Positions 27,001 to 34,825 of a stretch of 64,000 nucleotides of DNA are shown piece after piece. Every line of letters starts with the position of its first letter. Position 1 is the first letter of the stretch. The notes beneath the pieces are model-generated. The model made no database searches. It saw only the letters and a program-made list of their open reading frames with translations, and was not told the origin of the DNA. The position numbers were made by a program, and so were the translations under genes. This DNA comes from Bacteroidetes bacterium 37-13 (GTDB lineage: Bacteria > Bacteroidota > Bacteroidia > Chitinophagales > LD1): positions 1 to 64,000 of the forward strand of contig MKTC01000006.1 in the NCBI GenBank assembly GCA_001897535.1. Direction: 5' to 3'.

Positions 27001-29831
27001 CTGAACCTCCTGTTTACAGTTTAACTCTCCAAGTTACCAATGTATTATGCAATGGAGATAGCACTGGAAGTATAACTGCAAATGCAGGTGGCGGCACACC
27101 TCCTTACACTTATGTTTGGAGCAATGGCGGCTCTACTCAAACAGTTTCTAGCTTAAAAGCTGGAATTTATACCGTAACGGTAAGTGATGTTAATGGCTGC
27201 TCTTCTTCTGCAAGTGCAGTGGTAAACGAACCTGCTGCTTTAGTATTAAACTCAGCAATTACAGATGTAACTTGTGCTGGATTTAGCAATGGCAGTGTAG
27301 ATATTTCTGTTGGTGGCGGTATATTCCCTTACACTTATCTTTGGAGCAATAGTGCCACAACTCAAGACTTAAATAATGCTATGGGCGGTAATTACAGTCT
27401 TACTGTAACAGATGCAAATGGTTGTACAACTACTCAATCTTTTACTGTTAGCGAACCACAACCAATAGCTATAACATTTACCAAAACTGATTTGTTATGC
27501 TTTGGAGCACAGAGTGGCTCGGCTACAGCTTCAGTAGCAGGTGGAACTGCACCTTACAATTATTTGTGGAGTAATTTTAATGGAACCAACACAATTAGCA
27601 ATGTTGCAGGCGGAACATACTCTTTAATCGTAACAGATTCTAAAGGTTGCCAATCTCGTGATAGCGTTACTATTAACGAGCCAGCTGCAATTGCAATTAC
27701 TGCAAACGTTCAACAAATAACTTGCTACAATGCAAATGATGGTGTGATTGACTTAACCGTAAACGGTGGAACACCTGGCTTTACTTATGCATGGAGCAAT
27801 AGTGCTACTACTCAAGATTTAACTAGCTTAGGCGATGGAACTTATGTTGTAGTTATTACAGATGCAAACAACTGTACTGCAACAGCACAATACACTATTG
27901 TAAATCCTTCACCAATTATTGTTACTAAATTTATTACCACTCCAAAATGTTCTGGCGATAGCGATGGTAAAATTGATTTAATTCCTTCAGGTGGAGTGCC
28001 ACCATACACTTTTGCTTGGAGCAATACTGCAACTACCGAAGATATATTTAATGTAGCAACAGGAACTTATGTTGTAACAGTTACAGATTCAAGAGGTTGC
28101 TCATTAGTAGATACATCAGTTGTTGGCGAACCAAAACCATTGTTCACAACAGGTTTTGTGAAAGATGTAACTTGTAATGGTTATGCTGATGGCTTCTTAG
28201 ATATTACAGCTTACGGAGGAACTTTGCCGTACTATTTCTTGTGGAGCAAAGATTCTATCATTACTGAAGATATTGGTTCATTACAAGGTGGAACATATTT
28301 TGTAACAGTTACTGATGGAAACGGATGCACAGTTTCAGGAACATATTTTGTGTATGAACCAACACCATTAACACTCACATTTACAAGCACCAATGTTACT
28401 TGTCCGGGTTCTGCAAACGGAACAATTACACCTACCGTTGCAGGTGGAAATTACCCGTACAATTACACTTGGAGCAATTTTAGTGGCGATTCATTACAAA
28501 CAGGACTTACTGCCGGAACTTATATTTTAGCTGTTGAAGACTTTAAAGGTTGTAAAACCCGCGATTCTGTTCGTATTACTCAACCGCTTCCATTTAATGT
28601 AGCAGCTACAATTGTAAATGCGTCATGTAGTGGAAAGAGCGATGGATCAATTAAAGTTGTTGTTACAGGAGCAAACGGAAATTATACTTATGCTTGGAGT
28701 AATTCTGCAACTTCTGATAGCATTGGAGGTTTAGCAGCAGGAACTTATACACTTACTGTAACAGATGCACAAGGTTGTACTTTTGTTCAATCATTCAACA
28801 TTGTAGAATCTAAACAATTAATTGCAGATGTTGGAGTTGTAAACCCAGCATGTAATGGAGCTACAACAGGTATTATTTCAATTGATGTAACAGGAGGTGA
28901 TGCTCCATACACATACTTGTGGAGCACAACACCTGCACAAACAAACAACACGGCTTCTAACTTAGCTGATGGAAGCTACACTGTAACAATTACCGATAGC
29001 AAAGGCTGTTCAATTACTGAAACAAGAACCATTGCAACACCTTCACCACTTTCTGTATCAGTAAATGTTACAGGTTCAAGATGTGCAAATATTGGAACAG
29101 GCGTAGTGCAAGCAGTAGTGCAAGGCGGAGCTGCACCATTTGTTTATATTTTAAATGGAACAATCCAAGCTAACGATTCATTCGTAGGTTTGCTACCAGG
29201 CAACTATGTATTATTAGTTAGAGATGCAAACGGCTGTGAAGGTGTTCACGCCTTCAACATTCCAATGCCTTCTCCTTTAGAAGTCGATTTAACTTCTGAT
29301 AAAGAAGTAATACTTAGCGGAATGGAAGTTCAACTTACTGCAAATGTTACTAGCGACACTACTGTTATTGCATACAGATGGCAACCATTAGGAACTTTCA
29401 GCTATTCAAATTGCAACGACACATTAAACTGTGCAAACCCAACAGCTATGCCTTTGATAACAACAACTTTCGCAGTTACTGTTGAAAATGCTTTTGGATG
29501 TAAGGCTTCTGATACTTTAAGAATTACAGTTAAGAATCAACCATCTGTATTTTTACCTACTGCATTTACACCAAACGGAGACGGACTAAATGATAGATTT
29601 GAATTTGATATCTTAGGCGTAAAAACTGCAGACGTAAAAATCTACGATCGTTGGGGCAACTTAATATTTGAAAAAGCAAATCAACAAAACGGCTTAAATA
29701 AAAACGAAGGTTGGGATGGTACATTTAAAGGTACGCAAGTTCAATTCGATACTTATGTTTACACTTTAGTTACCAAATATTTTGATGGTACTGAAAAGAC
29801 AATTAACGGAACCGTAGCTATTATGAAATAG
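24081..29831 (+). CDS. Giant SprB-repeat surface protein with CHU_C C-terminus
   Basis: A 1916-residue protein with signal peptide (cut near TAQC; ATG 24090 is an alternative start). The N-terminal part, about 30-320, has Cys-rich beta segments with a PA14-like look (VNADDDVRVLLNGNLLYTA). An Ig/PKD-like part follows. From about 517 to 1733 come 16 tandem SprB-type repeats of about 70-75 residues, each with C-x-G-x3-G, a GG-x-PY/F motif, WSN, and VTVTDANGC. The C-terminal 100 residues are CHU_C (FLPTAFTPNGDGLNDRFEFD, YDRWGNLIFEK, EGWDGTFKG). SprB is the mobile adhesin of gliding Flavobacterium; this is a shorter relative, so surface adhesion or motility is a family-based inference. Confidence 0.93.
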   Translation: MLNMAKKLQSLRIVSFLLFLSIFVWNNATAQCGVNSFNEGGTLSPTGSWQSVNVGSGTYAAVPVTMNNFYYFRYSNANQKYSNGNNIDMTLSVTSGILPYNDNTTPTLNPWTGGICPPSGNNRPTSSDWFASFTGIINVSTNTHTTGNVCAGWVSGQNSATLQYKTCPGQPDPGVGNNQWNIEAFATANADVPNPAARYGYYTTTTTSLNTTADWSSITSPSSASTWNGCEVPTDKFSVRARRKGFTCQPYTLTLVNADDDVRVLLNGNLLYTASCCASNVALGTFVLSANDVLEVRFNGLCGGDNVNLSLTPVAVPTVNGGAIGGVTNGTNVCSNAFTSLNFTNTTAASSGVTGFNNGGTFTYTWESSNDNITFLPISGASGLNYTPTANLPVGTYYVRRRATDACGNSNVSNVISINVVPLPVGTISPSNQAVCSGSEAVFTFNSSVGIAPFILQFTDGVNTYVRNGKNSGDTVKIPISISPTTVTLNGLQDANGCGSNPNSSGFVTISPVINVSGVTSTNISCFGGNDGTITVTASGGTPPFQYSADNGLTYQSSNVITSLAVGSYNVVVKDALGCTQSYGGNPVVLTQPTQLTISSVSQDASCSGVYDGEITVTAGGGTLNYSYSLNGGPLFSNPVISGLGAGVYTVMVTDAKGCTASLQDTIGNSYTVTASVNNQVDVSCFGGNDGTFTLSMNGGIPAYQYSINGGLTYQNSPTFSSLTAGNYLVKIIDSKGCPVIQNVAITQPAKILTTIDSVTNATCYGSSTASIYVTTQGGTPSYTFIWNNGTSTEDNLNVSAGNYRLTVVDSKGCSDSVTAVVGQPTKLFVTLASATNVSCNGGIDGTVDITVGGGTLPYSFAWSNGQTGEDLVGIVGGTYTVTVTDANGCFEVLTQTITEPQPLGLTLTSNNIICNGAKNGNINTQVTGGTTPYRYFWNTGDTTANLSGVGGGLYTVIVTDANDCSTSGTVTLTEPPVYSLTLQVTNVLCNGDSTGSITANAGGGTPPYTYVWSNGGSTQTVSSLKAGIYTVTVSDVNGCSSSASAVVNEPAALVLNSAITDVTCAGFSNGSVDISVGGGIFPYTYLWSNSATTQDLNNAMGGNYSLTVTDANGCTTTQSFTVSEPQPIAITFTKTDLLCFGAQSGSATASVAGGTAPYNYLWSNFNGTNTISNVAGGTYSLIVTDSKGCQSRDSVTINEPAAIAITANVQQITCYNANDGVIDLTVNGGTPGFTYAWSNSATTQDLTSLGDGTYVVVITDANNCTATAQYTIVNPSPIIVTKFITTPKCSGDSDGKIDLIPSGGVPPYTFAWSNTATTEDIFNVATGTYVVTVTDSRGCSLVDTSVVGEPKPLFTTGFVKDVTCNGYADGFLDITAYGGTLPYYFLWSKDSIITEDIGSLQGGTYFVTVTDGNGCTVSGTYFVYEPTPLTLTFTSTNVTCPGSANGTITPTVAGGNYPYNYTWSNFSGDSLQTGLTAGTYILAVEDFKGCKTRDSVRITQPLPFNVAATIVNASCSGKSDGSIKVVVTGANGNYTYAWSNSATSDSIGGLAAGTYTLTVTDAQGCTFVQSFNIVESKQLIADVGVVNPACNGATTGIISIDVTGGDAPYTYLWSTTPAQTNNTASNLADGSYTVTITDSKGCSITETRTIATPSPLSVSVNVTGSRCANIGTGVVQAVVQGGAAPFVYILNGTIQANDSFVGLLPGNYVLLVRDANGCEGVHAFNIPMPSPLEVDLTSDKEVILSGMEVQLTANVTSDTTVIAYRWQPLGTFSYSNCNDTLNCANPTAMPLITTTFAVTVENAFGCKASDTLRITVKNQPSVFLPTAFTPNGDGLNDRFEFDILGVKTADVKIYDRWGNLIFEKANQQNGLNKNEGWDGTFKGTQVQFDTYVYTLVTKYFDGTEKTINGTVAIMK

Positions 29832-29845
29832 CTACGGAATTTTTC
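29812..29845 (+). terminator. Terminator overlapping the stop codon of the SprB-repeat gene
   Basis: An 11-bp perfect stem, CCGTAGCTATT (29812-29822) against AATAGCTACGG (29827-29837), with a four-base loop, followed by AATTTTTC. The TAG stop is inside the 3' arm. Confidence 0.75.
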
Positions 29846-29879
29846 TATAATTGCCATTCACAAAAATAGTACCGCATTT

Positions 29880-31106
29880 ATGACAACAGAACAAACCGAT
29901 GTTTTGGTGATAGGGGCAGGTCCATCAGGCTGCGTATCATCTGCGTATTTAAACAAACACAACCTAAAAGTAAAGGTTGTAGAAAGAGCAAAATTTCCAA
30001 GATTTGAAATAGGTGAAAGCCTAATTCCGCGAGTGATGGATAACCTTGACGAGGTTGGTTTTTTGCCTGCAATTGAAAAAGCAGGATACGAAAAAAAATT
30101 ATGTTCTCGTTTCCTACGAAATGGTATAAACTGTACTTTTTATTTTGACCAAAAATTTGGCGATGGTTGGGATTGGACATGGCAAGTACCACGCGCACAT
30201 TTTGATAATCTATTAGCTGAAGAAGCTCAAAAACAAGGTGTTGAAATTGAGTTTGAAACTGAAGTTGTTGGCATAGAATTTAATGGAAGTAACTCTACTA
30301 CTACAGTTAAAGATAAAGCAGGAAATTTAAAGCAAATTCAAGCTAAGTATGTTATTGACTCAAGTGGTTATGGAAGAGTTTTACCTCGCTTATTAAATAT
30401 TGATGCCCCATCAAACCTAACTGGAAACTCATCTATTTTTACACATACAAAAGATGTAAATAGACCAGCTGGAGTAGAAGGAACACAAATTACGTTTGAA
30501 GTAATTGAGCAGAAACTTTGGCTTTGGGTAATTCCTTTTTCCGATGGTGTAACAAGCCTTGGCGTAGCCGGAGATACCGGATTGATTGAAGCACTTTCTG
30601 AAACAGGCGATGGAGATGAAGCACTTAGAAAAATAATCAATCGCTCCGATCATTTTAGAGATAGATTCATCAATAATGAATTTATTTTTAAACCACTAAT
30701 AAAGAAAAATTACGCTTGCACAGTAAGCAAGCAATATGGCGATGGATTTGTTTTAACCGGAAATAGTTCAGGCTTTTTAGATCCTGTATTTTCTTCAGGA
30801 GTATCTTTAGCTACAACTTCAGGACTACTTGCAGCAAAATTAGTTACGAGAGAACTGAATGGTGAAAAAGTTGATTGGCAAACAGAATATGCTGATTACA
30901 TGGACAAAGGTTACGAAGTATTTTCAACCTATGTAAAAGAATGGTATAACGGTAATTTACAGAAATTATTTTTCCATCCGAATGGAAATCCTGATGTGAA
31001 ATTGAAAATTTGTGATGTGTTAGCAGGTTACGTGTGGAACGAAAACAATCCTTTTGTAACTCGTCATGAAAGAATAGTTACCAATCTGGCGCTAACTTTG
31101 GATTAA
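29880..31106 (+). CDS. Flavin-dependent halogenase-like FAD oxidoreductase
   Basis: A 408-residue soluble FAD protein. The Rossmann motif GAGPSG is at 12-17, followed by ERAKFPRFEIGESLIP. Two motifs used to recognise flavin-dependent halogenases are both exact: WxWxIP (WLWVIP, 214-219) and FxxPxxSxG (FLDPVFSSG, 299-307). A lysine at 72/73 (AGYEKKLC) sits where phenol-type halogenases keep the active-site Lys. Relatives without proven halogenation, such as geranylgeranyl-reductase-like enzymes, share the fold. No flavin reductase or pathway genes are adjacent. Call: halogenase family by motif; substrate and activity unproven. Confidence 0.75.
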   Translation: MTTEQTDVLVIGAGPSGCVSSAYLNKHNLKVKVVERAKFPRFEIGESLIPRVMDNLDEVGFLPAIEKAGYEKKLCSRFLRNGINCTFYFDQKFGDGWDWTWQVPRAHFDNLLAEEAQKQGVEIEFETEVVGIEFNGSNSTTTVKDKAGNLKQIQAKYVIDSSGYGRVLPRLLNIDAPSNLTGNSSIFTHTKDVNRPAGVEGTQITFEVIEQKLWLWVIPFSDGVTSLGVAGDTGLIEALSETGDGDEALRKIINRSDHFRDRFINNEFIFKPLIKKNYACTVSKQYGDGFVLTGNSSGFLDPVFSSGVSLATTSGLLAAKLVTRELNGEKVDWQTEYADYMDKGYEVFSTYVKEWYNGNLQKLFFHPNGNPDVKLKICDVLAGYVWNENNPFVTRHERIVTNLALTLD

Positions 31107-31115
31107 GAAACTAAA

Positions 31116-31841
31116 CTAAAAGGCGTACCCAAAATGTACTGCCAAATAATATTTCACATGCTTTAAAAACGGTAAGGGCGCTATGGCTAAGTCATAGCGC
31201 TCTGTTCTTCCGGAAATACCATCTTTAAATATACCAAAGTTATTTCTGTAGCCTAAGCCAGTAAAGCCGTCAAAATACCAATTGTTTTTCATGTGAAGCT
31301 GATAGCCAACTAAAAAACCAGCATTGATATAGTGATAATCTGTATAGCTTTTATTTCCTCTCGTATTTGAAATTCTTGCATAATTGTAAGAAGCAATTGG
31401 CCCAACCCACAAACCTTGTGGCGCATCAATAGACTTTAAAACATAGTAGCGATAACCAATTTGCCCTCTCCCGCCCCACAACTGTAATTTAATACCCGAT
31501 GTATCAACAATGGCTTCCATAATTTTGTATGGAATACTTATGTAGTTAAATGAACCACCGATTGTAATAGAATTATTGTAAGTAATGAAGCGTTCATATA
31601 CCACTCTCAGTTCACCAGCAACCGGTATTTGCCCAACAAAGGGTGCAACAGGACTAAACTTGATTACATTATTGTGTTTTGCTGAACGGTAAGACTCTTT
31701 AAAGGTTTTCAGTTTCTTTGGTTGAACCAATATTGAATCTGTTTCTTGTGCAGAAACAACACTAACAATACCTACTGAAACAAGTAGCCAAAGCAAAAAC
31801 TTTCTATAAATGCCAAGAGCAAAAATTGAACGTTTCTGCAT
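31116..31841 (-). CDS. Outer-membrane beta-barrel-like protein (DUF3575-like)
   Basis: A 241-residue protein with a long N-terminal signal (hydrophobic about 14-30, cut near SAQ). The remainder shows alternating polar and aromatic strands typical of an eight-stranded barrel: GELRVVYERFITYNNSITIG, GRGQIGYRYYVL, GFLVGYQLHMKNNWYFDGF (in part), ending in HFGYAF. The terminal Phe is the usual assembly signal. It resembles DUF3575 proteins. It is the last gene of a minus-strand pair, eight bases after a TlpA-like lipoprotein gene. The function is unknown; passive structural or adhesive roles are possible. Confidence 0.7.
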   Translation of the reverse strand: MQKRSIFALGIYRKFLLWLLVSVGIVSVVSAQETDSILVQPKKLKTFKESYRSAKHNNVIKFSPVAPFVGQIPVAGELRVVYERFITYNNSITIGGSFNYISIPYKIMEAIVDTSGIKLQLWGGRGQIGYRYYVLKSIDAPQGLWVGPIASYNYARISNTRGNKSYTDYHYINAGFLVGYQLHMKNNWYFDGFTGLGYRNNFGIFKDGISGRTERYDLAIAPLPFLKHVKYYLAVHFGYAF

Positions 31842-31849
31842 AACAGTTT

Positions 31850-33004
31850 CTATTTAAGAACTTCAGCTAACTTTGCAGTTAAGGCATCGCCTCTCAAATT
31901 TTGGGCAATAATAATTCCGTCTTTATCTAATAAAAATTGAGCTGGAATTCCTTGAACATTATATATTTTGGCAGCGATACTATTCCAAAATTTCAAATCG
32001 CTCACGTGATTTTCCCAAACTAAACCATCTGCTTTAATGGCATTTACCCATGCAGTTTTGTCTTTATCTAACGAAACACTATAAACAGTAAATCCTTTAT
32101 CTTTAAACTTATTGTATGCCGCAACTACTGAAGGATTTTCGCGTCTGCAAGGTCCACACCAGCTTGCCCAAAAATCTAACAATACATATTTACCTTTTAA
32201 TGAACTCAACTTAATTGATTTTCCATCAGGAGTGGGCAAATCAATATCCGGTGCTGGTTTTCCAATACCCACAGTTTCAGCAGAGCGTTGCTGAGCTTCC
32301 ATTGCCTGTTGTTGCTCCTTAATTTGTTGTGCAATTCCTTGCAATTCTTTAGTATATGTTGAATTTGGCAATTCTTTTTCAAAACGTTCCGTAACTTGCA
32401 TAAATTCCTTTGAGAATTTATTTACATCACTCATTACCGCAACAAAAGCTACAAAAGGAGATTTTGAACTTGTAGCTGTTTTTGAAATATACTTATCTAA
32501 CAAATCTCCGGTTGTTTGTGCCGTAGCAATAATTTTAGATAACGTATCTTGAGGTACACCTTCTTGCATTGCTTTACCATAAGCAACATTTAGCTGCTGC
32601 ATTTCCATTTGGTATGTTTGCATTTGGTTCAGTGCCCCTTGAAATTCATCTTGATCAGCTGTTCCTTTTATACTGTATTTTAATGGTGAAGTAGCATCTA
32701 ACTTTGCATTGTAATTTCCTTTGTTATCCAAAACCATCATCCAAAACAAATTTGGATTTGATTTTAAACGAACACGGTAAAGTCCTTTTTCTTTCACGGC
32801 TCCACTTAGTGTAAATTCACCTTTGTCATCTACCACACCGGAGTCAATCACTTCAAGGTTTTGAAGATTTAGTTTCTCTAAAACAATTGTTTCTTGTTTG
32901 GGAGAATTTGCCAAAGTTCCTTCAATTTTATATCCGCTGCCACCAGCGCTGTTACAAGAGTTTGCAGCGTAAATAAACGCAAATGCCAAAAGTATTTTCT
33001 TCAT
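31850..33004 (-). CDS. TlpA-like thioredoxin lipoprotein with DUF4369 domain
   Basis: 384 residues from ATG 33004, which puts the lipobox Cys (YAANSC) at residue 17; an upstream ATG at 33031 would spoil the signal. The N-terminal part (about 20-115) matches the DUF4369 beta domain (GTLANSPKQETIVLEKL). The middle is a helical spacer rich in Gln. The C-terminal thioredoxin fold (about 240-384) has WASWCGPCRREN with the CxxC, and later the cis-Pro region GIPAQFLLDKDG. It is a periplasm- or surface-facing thiol-disulfide reductase, typical of Bacteroidota. A perfect TATCTTTG box lies nine bases before the start. Confidence 0.92.
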   Translation of the reverse strand: MKKILLAFAFIYAANSCNSAGGSGYKIEGTLANSPKQETIVLEKLNLQNLEVIDSGVVDDKGEFTLSGAVKEKGLYRVRLKSNPNLFWMMVLDNKGNYNAKLDATSPLKYSIKGTADQDEFQGALNQMQTYQMEMQQLNVAYGKAMQEGVPQDTLSKIIATAQTTGDLLDKYISKTATSSKSPFVAFVAVMSDVNKFSKEFMQVTERFEKELPNSTYTKELQGIAQQIKEQQQAMEAQQRSAETVGIGKPAPDIDLPTPDGKSIKLSSLKGKYVLLDFWASWCGPCRRENPSVVAAYNKFKDKGFTVYSVSLDKDKTAWVNAIKADGLVWENHVSDLKFWNSIAAKIYNVQGIPAQFLLDKDGIIIAQNLRGDALTAKLAEVLK

Positions 33005-33012
33005 ATTGAAAT

Positions 33013-33020
33013 CAAAGATA
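33013..33020 (-). promoter_or_regulatory. -7 box of the TlpA-like gene
   Basis: TATCTTTG on the minus strand, an exact TAnnTTTG match just upstream of ATG 33004. It also supports the shorter start. Confidence 0.45.
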
Positions 33021-33157
33021 TGTTTATTCATTCAAAAGAAAATGGTTTCACTATTATTCTGAATAATATAATTTTCAACACAAAAAAATAGTACAAAATT
33101 CTAATATTCAATCAAAATTAAAGTTGCTTTTAAATACTTAATTTATTTTTTTGCAGC

Positions 33158-34054
33158 ATGATAAAGCAAGTAAGCATAATTGGTGCCGGAACAATGGGAA
33201 ACGGCATTGCACACGTTTTTGCCATGAATGGTTTTAAAACTACGGTAGTTGATGTTTCTGAAAAAGCCTTAGAAAAAGCTCAACAAACAATTGCCAAGAA
33301 CATGGATCGCTTAATTGCCAAAGGAACTACAACCGAAGAAAAAAAAACAGCAACTTTAGCCAATTTATCTTTTGAAACTTCACTTGAAAATGGTGTAAAG
33401 AACAGTGATTTAGTAGTGGAAGCCGCTACCGAAAACACCGAACTAAAATTAAAGATTTTTACTCAATTAGACACATTTTGCAAGCCGGAAACAATACTTG
33501 CAAGCAATACATCTTCTATCTCAATTACCAAAATTGCAGCTGCCACCAAGCGTGCAGAAAAAGTAATAGGAATGCACTTTATGAATCCTGTTCCGGTAAT
33601 GAAATTGGTTGAAATAATTAGAGGTTACGCAACTGATAACACAACTACCGAAACCATTATGGCGCTTTCAAAACAACTTTCGAAAGTTCCGGTTGAAGTG
33701 AATGACTATCCCGGCTTTGTAGCAAATAGAATTTTAATGCCCATGATAAATGAATCTATTTACACTTTGTTTGAGGGCGTTGCAGGAGTTGAAGAAATAG
33801 ACACCGTGATGAAATTGGGAATGGCACATCCGATGGGGCCACTCCAACTTGCAGATTTTATTGGCTTAGATGTTTGCTTGGCCATTTTAAGAGTGCTTCA
33901 CGAAGGTTTAGGCAATCCAAAATACGCACCTTGTCCGCTATTAGTAAACATGGTAACTGCCGGATATTTAGGAGCGAAATCCGGTGAAGGTTTTTATACC
34001 TACACAGCAGGCAGCAAAGATTTAGTTGTGAGTAAACGTTGGAGAAACAATTAG
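33158..34054 (+). CDS. 3-hydroxybutyryl-CoA dehydrogenase
   Basis: A 298-residue single-function 3-hydroxyacyl-CoA dehydrogenase (Hbd/PaaH type). It interconverts 3-hydroxyacyl-CoA and 3-oxoacyl-CoA with NAD(P). The NAD-binding GAGTMGNGIAHVFAMNGF is at the start. The catalytic Ser/His region is ASNTSSISITKIA and GMHFMNPVPVMKLVEI, and the dimer domain has NDYPGFVANRILMPMINE. It stands alone, so it may serve fatty-acid oxidation, butyrate metabolism or aromatic degradation. TTTTTGC directly precedes the ATG by three bases. Confidence 0.94.
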   Translation: MIKQVSIIGAGTMGNGIAHVFAMNGFKTTVVDVSEKALEKAQQTIAKNMDRLIAKGTTTEEKKTATLANLSFETSLENGVKNSDLVVEAATENTELKLKIFTQLDTFCKPETILASNTSSISITKIAAATKRAEKVIGMHFMNPVPVMKLVEIIRGYATDNTTTETIMALSKQLSKVPVEVNDYPGFVANRILMPMINESIYTLFEGVAGVEEIDTVMKLGMAHPMGPLQLADFIGLDVCLAILRVLHEGLGNPKYAPCPLLVNMVTAGYLGAKSGEGFYTYTAGSKDLVVSKRWRNN

Positions 34055-34130
34055 AATTTAGCCTGCCAACAAATTAAAATAGAATAGCCATACTTTCAAT
34101 AACAGTTGGAAGAGAGACTGTTCCATTTTT

Positions 34131-34823
34131 TTAAAAAATTTTATTCAGCACAATATCAATTAAGATATTGATAGAGTTAAGGCTGCTTTGCCCTTTTAGT
34201 TTACTGTAATTAGTATATTCAATATGCACCGGCACTTCTACCACTTTAAGTTTAGCACTTTTAATTAAAGAGAGAATTTCGGTGGCGTGCGCCATGCGAT
34301 TTTCTGTAATTTTAATTTTAGATGCAGCTTGCTTTGTAAATGCTCTAAAACCATTGTGCGCATCGCTCAACCACAAGCCAGTGGTGAAACCGTTCACCAT
34401 TATAGCAACGCGCAAAACAAATTTTCGCAAAGCAGGAATGGCAGCAATATCTTCTTCGCGCTTAAACCTTGAACCTAAAGCCACATCAGCATTTCCATCT
34501 TTTAAAAATTGAAGCATCAACAGAATTTCTTTGTAATTATGTTGCCCGTCTGCATCAAAATGTACTATATATTGCGCATTATTTGCAACACAAAACTCCA
34601 TACCTGTTTGCAGTGCGGCACCTTGCCCAAGGTTAATTGGATGCGTTAAATAAACAATAGGTAAATCACTTACCGTGCTTTCTGTATTATCGGTGGAGCA
34701 ATCATCAACCACTACAACAGTATAACCCAAATCAACCAATGGCAGTATGGTTTTGCGCAATTGCTTAGCTTCATTAAACGAAGGGATTACAATAAATATT
34801 TTTGAATTTCCTACTGTCTCCAC
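34131..34823 (-). CDS. Glycosyltransferase family 2 (polyprenyl-phosphate sugar transferase-like)
   Basis: A 230-residue GT-A enzyme without C-terminal membrane helices. The donor-binding parts are IVIPSFNEAKQLRKTI, VVVVDDCSTDN and HFDADGQHN (DxD), with GSRFKREED and LSDAHNGFRAFTK further on, as in DPM1/GtrB-like enzymes that load sugars on undecaprenyl phosphate. It begins two bases after the ceramidase stop, so the two genes probably form one transcript. The sugar is unknown. Confidence 0.87.
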   Translation of the reverse strand: METVGNSKIFIVIPSFNEAKQLRKTILPLVDLGYTVVVVDDCSTDNTESTVSDLPIVYLTHPINLGQGAALQTGMEFCVANNAQYIVHFDADGQHNYKEILLMLQFLKDGNADVALGSRFKREEDIAAIPALRKFVLRVAIMVNGFTTGLWLSDAHNGFRAFTKQAASKIKITENRMAHATEILSLIKSAKLKVVEVPVHIEYTNYSKLKGQSSLNSINILIDIVLNKIF

Positions 34824-34825
34824 TC

